Shown: positions 58,301 through 64,000 of the stretch, in pieces
Layout of the letters: each line of letters begins with the position of its first letter
Position numbering within the stretch: position 1 is the first letter of the stretch
Source: Arion vulgaris
Lineage: Eukaryota > Mollusca > Gastropoda > Stylommatophora > Arionidae
DNA: 64,000 nucleotides
Assembly (NCBI GenBank): GCA_020796225.1
Contig: CM036759.1
Coordinates: 24,412,313 to 24,476,312, forward strand
Direction: 5' to 3'
The notes under the pieces: generated by a model
Told to the model about the DNA's origin: nothing
Database searches by the model: none
The model's input: only the letters and a program-made list of their open reading frames with translations
Translations under genes and position numbers: made by a program

Positions 58301-61300
58301 CTACATATACAGGAGTATTCGCGGCCGTACTCATATATATTAAATTAAATAAATTGTAAAGTTAGTATTCTGCAAATAGATAATAAGCAGAAATAACGGA
58401 GATGATAGGGAAAGTCAATAACAAATTATAGAGCACTTAAGTTTGCTAAATTATCGTGTTTTAATATAACACTGATATGGCTATTTTAGCTCAGGAGCTC
58501 CGGGGAAAGCAATTTTGAGCTATAGGTGGCCAGGATTCAAAGGGTTAATCTCCAGCTTTATGCCATGTCGCAGCGCCATATAGCAGAACAGAGTTTAAAT
58601 TCATGTTTAACGATCAAAACTAATGTTCTGCAGAGACAATAGTCGAGTTTCATACTGGACGGAGAACGTTGAAAGTAAATCCTTTTGTGCGAGTTCTAGC
58701 ATTGAAATCTAAGTTTCCTGCATTTTTACTAACCTTATACTAATATTACCTCTAATAAATGTTTGTTTGCATTAGTTTTTATCAAGCAATTTAACCATTT
58801 TATGTGATTTGTAGTTTGCGCCGATATTGGAACTACGTTGTGTCTCCTTTAGACCCTTACGGTATATAGGATAGCCCCATCGTTGCGCCTCCTTTAAGTT
58901 GAGCCACATCCGAATGTTTACGGCAATGTATGCATATTATCCAACAGAATATACATTTGTACAAAAGATTAACAAAGATTTTACAAACAGAAAAATCCAA
59001 CTTCAAAGAACAACATTTTGAATAATACTGAAGAATGATATGAAATCTGATTAGTTATATGGATGCTATCAGAGCTGACTCATGCCATCTAATAGATGTA
59101 AAGTTATGTATCTTTTCAAATTGTGTTGGTCATCAACCACAAAATGACTATTTTGTTTGTTGTTTAGTCTTCTAAGTTTTATGTATGTTGATTTGTAGTG
59201 TTGACTTGTCTGTCGTCTGATAGAAGGCATAGTTAGTTAGTTAGTTTATTCCTTTCGAGCCAAAGGCGGCACACAGGTCAAAGGTTTTAGATCTCCATGT
59301 GATACGGTTCTTTGCTAGCAGTTGGAGATCTTGTATGGTTTTACATCCCAATAGTTTACTTTCTTGTTGGATGGTTCTTCGAAGAGTGGTCTTTGGTCTT
59401 CCACGTTTTCTTTTCCCAACTGGTGACCACATAAGGACTTGTCGATTTAGTCTCTTTTCATCTGATCTAAGAACATTACCTAAATATTTCCACCTTCGTT
59501 TCCTTATAATATTTGATACGGGTTGTTGGTGTGTTCTATCTCTCACTGTGTTGTTAGAAACGAAATCACTCCCATTTTACTTTTAATAATTTTCGTCGAC
59601 ATTTATTCTCAAAGCTGTCCAGTTTCTTATCAATTTTCTTTGTTGATTTCCAACTTTCACAACCGTAGGTCAGTACAGGAATCACACATGACCTAAATAA
59701 TTTAACTTTTGTGCATATACTAAGGTCTTGAGATTGCCAGATATTCGTTAATTTAGTGAAGGCACTAGCTGCTATAGCAATACGAGAGTTTATTTCTTTC
59801 ATCGTGTCTCCGTTGTTTGACACTTTACTACCCAAATATGTAAAATGTTCAACTTTCTCCAGTGTTTGGCCATTTATTACGATGTTGTCTGTCGAGTTTG
59901 TGAGGTCCATAATTTTGGTCTTGGCAGAATTAATCTGGAGACCAACCTGTTCTGCAAGTGTGCAAAGATTGCTCGTTAGTTTGTGGGTTGCTTGTGTGGT
60001 TGAATTCAATATGGCCACGTCATCGGCAAAGTCAAGATAAAATAGTCTGCTGTTATTAAGCCATTTAGAAGGCATAGCTAATCAACAAATAAAGATATTC
60101 TATCTCTTCTCTCCATCCTAAATGTGTCGCATCATCCAATCTATAACCACGAGGAAGATATTTCCAGATAATAGACATCTTCTTCTATTTATAACACTAA
60201 ACGCACACATGCATCAAATTATTGACATACAGAGAAGTAATATTTGCACTGGTGATTTTAATTTACTTGTATCATCTTCTTGCTTCACTCACCAGAGAAT
60301 TCGTGCAACTGTAAGAGTATTTGTGTCTAATTATTTATTCTCTTTCCATGCTGATTTCTGTAGCAATTTGTTGTACATTTTCTAGGTTTATGTACAACAC
60401 TTTTAGACGTATTTCACGACAAGTACTGTAGAATGAATTTTGTTTTTCTTTCAAGTAAGAAACTTTGTGATCCACGCAATGAAACTAATGATACAATCAG
60501 TGTTAATTATATAGACGACAACTTAAAAGAATTGTAGTCAGTTAGTACGTATGACATTATCTTCTTCTTCTTCTTCACCTTTCAACTCCCAGCGATGCAC
60601 AGGTCTTCAACACACTTCTTCCAGCTCTTCCTTTCTCTTGCCATCCTTTCCAACTCTTTCCATGTTTTACCTATCCTTTTAATATCAGCCTCCGGCTCTC
60701 TTCTCCAGGGTATAACATTAAAGCAGTTAATAAATATTGTAAATACTTCACAATACCTTCTTCTTCTCTTCCACCATTTACTTTTTTATAGAAGTGTTTG
60801 GGAAGGGGGAGATCGTAGTGATCTTTTTTAAGGTAATTTGTAAGCTGATATACGTTTTCGTAAGGCTGTTCTTGATGCCATCGCTCCATCTTTTGCGTGA
60901 TCTTCCTCTTGCTTTGTACTCGTTATACTTTTTCTGTGTGGCACTCTGTGGTAGGCGATACCAGGGCATTCTTCTCAGGTGTCCAAACTATTTAATCTGT
61001 TGTTCTTTTATGACTTGCATGACTGGTTTCACATCCAGCCTCTTCTGATTTCTTCATTTCTAATTTTGTCTTTTATTGTCACACCTGCAATTCTTCTAAG
61101 ACACCTTATCTCCGTTGTTATGATTTTCCACTCATTAGCTGCTGTTATTGGCCATGTTTCACAATACCAACGTCTGTAAAGTTCGAATAAAATATGATTG
61201 AGCAATTTGATCGTGTTAAGAAAATCCCTAAAGAAATCATCATTTTGAAAATATACGAATTCTTCAGCACTTTCGTTGTCTCATACTATGTTCATACTGC

Positions 61301-61895
61301 AACAAAATAACACATTTACATTACAGAAAAGTAACACTGCAACTAGAACATAAAGTTGTCACTTCTCTTGTTGCTACCAACATTTGTCAATATATTTTTC
61401 ATGAATGTATTAAGTGTTCGGTGTATTCAGTGGCGTTTGTGGCTTAGGGGATAGTGGATCGGTCTATTAACCCCAACGTTCTGAGTTCGAATCACGCTGC
61501 GGACAGTTTGGTTACAAATTGTTTCGCGTGGGTTTTTACAAAAGGACGATGGCACCACCCAGTCAGAAAGCAATGGCAAACTACTGAGCGTAATAATGCC
61601 TAGAAAAATCACAAACATCGTTAAAAAGTTGTGGTTGATTCGCAAAGTCATGTAAAGGATATGCAATTAACTAATTAAGTTTTCAATTATTCTCGAATTA
61701 TTTGCTTGTAATAGACTTTATGTGTGTTTTGTTTGTTTGTAGAAGTAACTTCTCTGTACATTTCTCTGTTAACGATACCTGTAGGAATTCATTGTAAATA
61801 TGTTACAAACCTTGATTTGAAGGACAATCCCTATAAGCAGTTGATTCAACAGAAGACACCATGAGGCTAATCATCACAAGAACTACAGCATACAT
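43267..61895 (-). CDS. NPC2-like ML-domain secreted lipid-binding protein, gene 2
   Basis: Coding exons are 61811-61895, 57268-57372, 55368-55543 and 43267-43371 on the minus strand, 471 nt for 156 residues, with the same phases and splice-site contexts as gene 1. All six NPC2 cysteines and the signal peptide are kept. By hand count it differs from gene 1 at 14 residues: A16V, P26S, T27N, E28Q, D30A, I62T, S84L, S97G, L125I, K130R, T142N, A152E, Q153L and V155R. These cluster at the mature N-terminus and the C-terminal tail. S84L lies in the hydrophobic GIPV.FP strand that lines the lipid pocket in NPC2 proteins, so ligand preference may differ (inference). Intron 3 is about 12 kb, swollen by transposons, against 1.8 kb in gene 1. 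No disabling change is visible. The likely role is a secreted or lysosomal lipid carrier. Confidence 0.9.
43432..43630 (+). pseudogene. LINE reverse transcriptase fragment (FADDQ box), left part
   Basis: The plus strand reads LLFADDQCLIHQNEHDLQQY and then a TKTEIMNMGRKHNKLDIHI segment, an RT palm region. It is cut by the Tc1-like element at 43631 and resumes after 44666 with an LGSIFTKDGR-like segment to about 44790. It is related to LINE-A (2520-4606). Confidence 0.7.
43631..44666 (-). mobile_element. Tc1/mariner-like element, internally deleted, inside a LINE
   Basis: The ends are AGTGCGTTTCAAAA and its complement (14-bp inverted repeats). The minus strand at 43953-44273 keeps the transposase C-terminus: HVCLRLPPYHSHLNPIELIW then AKVKG, and a YWCKCEDHVLKEENDYWDKDG segment. 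The N-terminal and first catalytic regions are gone. A TA duplication is not clean at the right edge, where a T run follows. Confidence 0.75.
44899..45346. mobile_element. Foldback element with long inverted arms
   Basis: The outer end GTGTATGCACTGTAG and the following stretch of about 190-220 bases (including ATTAATTTTCTTG and ATGATGTACATATC) return in inverted order up to 45346, with a short centre. TA is found on both sides (44897-44898, 45347-45348). Just outside, CCACCCAGAACAAG at about 44777 and its complement at about 45355 form another inverted pair, so a larger palindrome may be present. Confidence 0.65.
45405..45872 (+). mobile_element. LINE 3' end with GAAGAA tail
   Basis: Aligns with 13090-13606. 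The frame 45624-45854 reads MKWFGHLMRMHPSSTVYRLF followed by a TRGRPRK segment. The tail ACGACAACAGAAGAAG ends near 45870. It is absent from intron 3 of gene 1. Confidence 0.75.
46027..46514 (+). mobile_element. 5'-truncated LINE, C-terminal fragment
   Basis: The plus-strand frame (46080-46487) reads MNIRWYDKKTNSEVLQ, LRWLVHVRRMETYRIPKQM and a long charged tail with SFEKRLMYELNDKREKRK. The target duplication TATATTTACA lies at 46017-46026 and 46515-46524. The intact site in copy 1 is at 21317-21326. Confidence 0.85.
46549..47553. repeat. 39-bp tandem repeat array, about 26 units, with 78-bp higher order
   Basis: Units read AGATATATCAACGGTTACAG and TGACTCTCTTACATACTCG. From about 46865 two variants alternate (ATATCAACGG and ATATTAATGG), giving a 78-bp dimer period. 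Because 39 is a multiple of three, a 356-codon plus-strand frame (46484-47554) stays open as a chain of 13-residue repeats; it is not a protein gene. Only about three units exist at the paralogous site 21346-21468. Confidence 0.95.
47560..47925 (+). pseudogene. RNase H LINE fragment, left part (copy 2)
   Basis: Matches 21860-22290. A VIYADGSV first RNase H motif is readable near 47785. It is interrupted at about 47925 and resumes near 54746, because a second LINE of the same family in minus orientation was inserted. Confidence 0.6.
47926..48136 (-). pseudogene. RNase H LINE in minus orientation, 3' part
   Basis: The 3' end of the LINE that continues at 54202-54745, cut by the LINE dimer. It matches 18905-19110. 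Confidence 0.6.
48137..51044 (-). mobile_element. RTE-like LINE, 5'-truncated unit of a head-to-tail dimer
   Basis: On the minus strand the order is: endonuclease C-part (50306-51011, with NQIDHMCIN and RGADVGSDHN), RT finger (49634-49993, EVKEAIDSLINNKAADDNN), RT palm (49331-49633, NNWRGITLLSV, REEQAGFRPGRSC), thumb and C-terminus (48355-48882, ending RKRRWRYVGHTL) and an (AAT)n tail at 48137-48149. The FADD box region is disturbed by a Penelope-like fragment at 48881-49038. The unit stops at its 5' side in the endonuclease, directly abutting the (AAT)n tail of the second unit. Frameshifts disable it. The family resembles elements annotated as craniofacial development protein 2-like. Confidence 0.85.
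48881..49038 (-). mobile_element. Penelope-like element, short 3'-end insertion in the LINE
   Basis: About 155 bases with the CACGTAATTACAAAGTACTG end and the hammerhead-like region of the element at 1536-2485, ending at its 5' side in a TA run (49027-49037). The other LINE unit (51770-51800) shows the uninterrupted sequence. A short duplication (TTTTTCTT-like) flanks it. Confidence 0.75.
51045..54201 (-). mobile_element. RTE-like LINE, near-full-length unit of the dimer
   Basis: The minus strand runs from 54201: a 5' segment, the endonuclease start TKIGFWNVRTMATATKS followed by a LDILGLSEVR segment (53846-54028), endonuclease C-part (53020-53469), RT finger (52384-52569), RT palm (52079-52426), the LDFADD catalytic box near 51830, thumb/C-terminus (51259-51597, 51002-51262) and an (AAT)n tail at 51045-51057. 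It is very similar to the first unit, but frames are broken in several places. The 5' edge abuts the target duplication. Confidence 0.85.
54202..54745 (-). pseudogene. RNase H LINE in minus orientation, RNase H part
   Basis: The minus strand reads VAIYMDRW, SMTIEVFAITKALLSLESQ, a HSDWLMSIILKVEA segment and FALGHMCVVENERADRLAGS, the four RNase H motifs in order with the first one altered (the motif Gly is lost). It continues at 47926-48136 beyond the LINE dimer. The first 13 bases are the dimer's target duplication. Confidence 0.7.
54746..55215 (+). pseudogene. RNase H LINE fragment, right part (copy 2)
   Basis: Plus-strand continuation of 47560-47925; aligns with 22295-22790 of copy 1, including a broken HMGSMAMRER segment and the 3' UTR. 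Confidence 0.6.
55260..55286. repeat. CT microsatellite (copy 2)
   Basis: Counterpart of 22820-22847, next to exon 3 of gene 2. Confidence 0.9.
55368..55543 (-). CDS. NPC2-like gene 2, exon 3 (core of ML domain)
   Basis: The acceptor is TCTAAAACAG before 55543 and the donor is CAG|GTAACC at 55368/55367. It encodes VYGYVVGIPVLFPLP, the C93/C100 pair and CPIKKGQTYTY. Confidence 0.9.
55544..57267. other. Intron 2 of gene 2, unassigned
   Basis: Aligns with parts of gene 1 intron 2 and holds the empty sites for the Tc1/mariner-like element (near 56908) and for the 56-bp satellite block (near 57060-57090). No gene was recognised. Confidence 0.55.
57268..57372 (-). CDS. NPC2-like gene 2, exon 2
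   Basis: The acceptor is CATGTTACAG before 57372 and the donor GCAG|GTAAAA at 57268/57267. It encodes GAIGHATSFELSPCTSEPCN followed by FKHGETVNVKITFTAG, with C42 and C47. Confidence 0.9.
57837..58544 (+). mobile_element. piggyBac-like element remnant with TTAA target sites
   Basis: Begins CCCACAGAACCCGG and ends as the complement of CCCTTTGAATCCTGG, with TTAA at 57833-57836 and 58545-58548. The empty site, with one TTAA, is at 31870-31873 in copy 1. The interior (58066-58260) reads an N-terminal-like segment, KRITTEQAVELFF, and after a frameshift an acidic ELGLECYYSDKDIESEID stretch, as in piggyBac transposase N-termini. The catalytic region is missing. Confidence 0.8.
59233..60065 (-). mobile_element. 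5'-truncated LINE with TAAC tail
   Basis: Target duplication TAGAAGGCATAG at 59221-59232 and 60066-60077. The minus strand reads LDFADDVAIL (RT catalytic box near 60020), LAEQVGLQINSAKTKIMDL, a HFTYLGSKVSNNGD segment, VLTYGCESWK and RKRRWKYLGNVLRSDEKR, then the (TAAC)n tail at 59233-59246. One frame break lies near 59570. The uninterrupted site is near 33027-33040 in copy 1. Confidence 0.85.
60561..60712 (-). mobile_element. Short LINE 3' end with GAA tail
   Basis: About 150 bases encoding a terminal WKELERMARE-like segment, with a GAAGAAGAAG tail at its 3' side (plus-strand CTTCTTCTTC at 60561). The flanks TATGACATTA and TATAACATTA form an imperfect duplication. The site is uninterrupted near 35005-35025 in copy 1. 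Confidence 0.65.
60758..61157 (-). mobile_element. LINE 3' fragment with GAA tail
   Basis: The minus strand reads RMPWYRLPQSATQKK, then a RGRSRKRWSDGIKNSL segment, a LINE C-terminus. The target duplication TTCACAATACC is at 60747-60757 and 61158-61168. It inserted next to the shorter copy at 60561-60712 and is absent from copy 1 (near 35045). Confidence 0.8.
61416..61673 (+). mobile_element. tRNA-derived SINE
   Basis: A tRNA-like head has an A box in GTGGCTTAGGGGATAGTGG and a B box in GAGTTCGAATCAC, followed by a body with AGAAAGCAATGGCAAACTAC and TGCCTAGAAAAATCAC. A 7-bp ATTAAGT duplication flanks it; the empty site is near 35812 in copy 1. It is not a tRNA gene, as no acceptor stem closes. 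Confidence 0.75.
61811..61895 (-). CDS. NPC2-like gene 2, exon 1 (signal peptide)
   Basis: ATG at 61893-61895, a hydrophobic core identical to gene 1, then SSVESTAYRDCPSNQ. The donor is CAAG|GTTTGT at 61811/61810, phase 1. Confidence 0.85.
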
Positions 61896-62682
61896 TTCTA
61901 CTTGATGATTATTTCACGCACCTTGAAAATAAATGTTTGATTAATTGTAATACAATCTTTTATCATAAACTTCTACGTATTCGCTATATTACACCACACA
62001 AAAGTGAAATTGTGTTTTGTCTTCTCAAGAGTTGACCAAGCTGTCAAAAGTGCATGCGTTATCTGTACTAGTCCACGTAACCACTCAGAGATGAGATTCT
62101 TATACCAAACAATGATATTAGCTGCACAGATATTTACCTATCACATACGTTGCAAACATAACTTTTCTTGTATTTGAAGCAAAGCGCCGTCAAGGTTAAT
62201 TAAAAACCTTTCATAGCTAAGTTGAATGACTTTTAAGATATTATCTTAGAGTTTCGAGAGAATCTTAATGACAATTGACGTCAAGAATAGTTTCTTGTTC
62301 TTGGTTGTAAGAATAGAACCCTTTGATTTTAGAATGTGGATCAAGTTATAATAGTACATTAAAATTATACAATACAGAATTAATATTAAAATAGACAGAG
62401 GTAAGGGGGGAGAATTTTCGTTTTAACAAGTACAAAGAAACAAATGAAGCAATATTCTGTTTATAGATACTAGCAGAAAAAATATTGTGAAGCTCAAGAA
62501 AGTATCTCTGTACACTTCATTGAGTATAGGACAACTTTTGAGTCAAACAAGAACAGCTGGTTAATTAAATGTCTCAAAGAAATAAAGGAATTGAATAAAC
62601 AAAAACATATAGAACAAATCAGTAATATATGCTGGGAACAAATAGCAACAGTAAGAAAACATAATTACCGCTCACCATATGT

Positions 62683-62880
62683 GGAGGTTTGGGGCTTAGA
62701 GGTAGTGAGCTCAGTCACAAGCCAAGAGTACATGAGTACAAGAGTACGGTTCAAACACCGTGACGGACAGAATGGAAGCAAATTTATTTCTGGTGATTGT
62801 TACGAATGATAAAAATAGACATCACCGCTCAGAAAGCAATGGTAAACAACTGAATGTATAACTGGTGCCTAGAAAATCAA
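62683..62880 (+). mobile_element. Second tRNA-derived SINE of the same family
   Basis: Head with GGGGCTTAGAGGTAGTGAGC (A box) and GTACGGTTCAAACACC (B box). The body AGAAAGCAATGGTAAACAAC and TGCCTAGAAAATCAA is shared with the SINE at 61416-61673. Confidence 0.7.
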
Positions 62881-62914
62881 CAACTTGTTTACTGTGGTGG
62901 ATGGCGATATAAGA

Positions 62915-63110
62915 GGATATGCCGTCCGCCTGCCCAGAGTGTTCGTAGCGCGTTGGACTGCGGGTGACAAGCCCTCTGTGAGTACGAGTTCAATACCGTG
63001 GGCTGGCAGAAAAAGCCATATGTGCTCCAGATTTACGGTGTTCGTGGCACCGAGCAGAAGGGTTACGACGTCCATGGCACCGAGCAGAAGAGCTGAAAAG
63101 CTCAAGTGGA
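62915..63110 (+). mobile_element. Third tRNA-like SINE head, decayed
   Basis: GAGTGTTCGTAGCGCGTTGG and GAGTTCAATACCGTGG resemble A and B boxes in tRNA-like spacing. The downstream part has a short duplicated GGCACCGAGCAGAAG phrase. No matching body follows. Confidence 0.5.
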
Positions 63111-63119
63111 TCGGGAAAA

Positions 63120-63450
63120 AAGGAATGCCACGATTTTCATTTCAAATGTTTGTATAAAAAGAGAAGTAAGACGAGGATGTATGCTGTTACCATGTCTCTT
63201 TGACATCTACACTGAAACCATTTTAACAAAATAAAGGCATGCCAGTAGGACTCCGCGTCCATGGAAAATTTATATGCAATCTCAGATAAGCAGACGATAT
63301 AGTATTGTTGGCTGATGGTTGACATGAACTGCGAGAAGTGATTTTGAAGAAGTAAATAGCACAACTAAAGAATATGGATAGAATATCAATGTTGAAAAAA
63401 ACAAAAACTATCCAGAGACACAATTAATGGGCAGCCCGTCTGATGAAGTC
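63120..63450 (+). pseudogene. Decayed LINE reverse transcriptase fragment
   Basis: With frame breaks the plus strand reads IKREVRRGCMLLPCLFDIYT, ETILTK, an ADDIVLLADG catalytic region and a NSTTKEYGXNINVEK segment, the usual RT palm order of RTE-like LINEs. Confidence 0.65.
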
Positions 63451-64000
63451 TTGTAAAACAGCAGCAAATTATCTTCAACTTGCTCCATTTATGTTCACAA
63501 TTTGTCAGCTGTTATATGACTGTTTAGTGGTTCTATTTTCAGTTTTCCTACAACTTTCAAAGCCGACAATCATCAGAGTTTTGTAGTCTGAATGTCGCTC
63601 TGTTGAAAAATTATTTTCTTTGTTAGTATGTTTTTTTAATAACTTAATTTTTGTTTCAATAGACGGTCTGCTGACTCTTTGATATCTAATATACACACAT
63701 ACACTGCCAATAGTATTTTCCCATTCTGGAGGGAGCTTGAGTTTGTACTCTGTTTTATTTTGCTTCCAGGTTGGGGGATTAATACTTTCGACTAGGATTT
63801 CCGATCTAGCAACTCGTTCTGATTGGTTGATTTCCATATGTTGCTTGACATTCAAGAAAGCTGTTTGAATCGATGTAGTGAGATTTGCAATGCCAGGAGT
63901 CGTACAGGCTTCTGGTCAAGATAGGATATTATTTCTGACATCATCGAAAACATGTTGAAGATTGATTGATTAATTTGAACATCATTATTGCACTTTGATG
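63451..64000. other. Unassigned window end
   Basis: A minus-strand frame of 116 codons (63505-63855) is open, continues partly toward the window end and contains NPPTWKQNKTEYKLKLPPEW. It may be LINE debris, but no motif settles this. Confidence 0.35.

Larger units (their letters stand above)
42210..62655. repeat. Segmental duplication, copy 2 (carries NPC2-like gene 2)
   Basis: Collinear with 19190-36790 in the same orientation, so the two genes are head-to-tail. Copy 2 is expanded chiefly in intron 3 by LINEs and the 39-bp array. Alignment edges were judged by eye. Confidence 0.85.

Noticed and set aside
61430..61510. Possible tRNA gene
   Set aside because: A- and B-box words are present, but no closing acceptor stem was found, and the sequence continues into a body shared with another SINE.
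63505..63855. 116-codon minus-strand frame at the window end
   Set aside because: Its composition resembles LINE debris but no motif is certain, so it is only mentioned under unassigned sequence.

Overview
This is a eukaryotic, intron-bearing, AT-rich and very repeat-dense window, most likely from an invertebrate animal. An arthropod is plausible from the mix of non-LTR elements and from an NPC2-type gene pair, but the species cannot be fixed from sequence alone. There are no operons, rRNA genes, CRISPR arrays or convincing functional tRNA genes. Most open frames are transposon debris or shadows of tandem repeats.

The host genes are two tandem paralogues on the minus strand, found by joining small exons. 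Both encode NPC2-like (ML/MD-2-related lipid-recognition domain) secreted proteins. Gene 1 has coding exons at 35947-36031, 30844-30948, 22929-23104 and 21023-21127. Gene 2 has coding exons at 61811-61895, 57268-57372, 55368-55543 and 43267-43371. In both genes the exon lengths are 85, 105, 176 and 105 nt, intron phases are 1, 1 and 0, all introns are GT-AG, and the predicted product is 156 residues with a signal peptide and six cysteines. By hand count the products differ at 14 of 156 residues.

The genes lie in a segmental duplication: copy 1 is about 19190-36790 and copy 2 about 42210-62655. A third block (about 11280-15850) matches only the 3' flank of copy 2 (about 40160-42560), a trace of a further unit whose gene is not seen here. 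Since duplication each copy has gained its own insertions, and the other copy often supplies the empty site. Gene 1 gained a Tc1/mariner-like element, a 3 kb satellite of a 56-bp unit and several LINE fragments. Gene 2 gained a 6 kb head-to-tail LINE dimer, a piggyBac-like element, LINE fragments and a SINE. Minisatellites present in both copies (37-bp and 39-bp units) have changed copy number independently.

Region by region: 1-7560 is a nest of transposons (a Penelope-like element with a GIY-YIG domain, a minus-strand LINE carrying other LINEs, and a hAT element with an exact 8-bp target duplication). 7560-19190 holds old LINE fragments, a hAT MITE, a broken hAT transposase and the third flank copy. 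19190-36790 is NPC2 gene 1. 36880-39670 is a spacer of 47-bp and 22-bp tandem repeats. 40140-62655 is NPC2 gene 2 with its flank. 62680-64000 has tRNA-derived SINE-like units and a decayed reverse transcriptase fragment.
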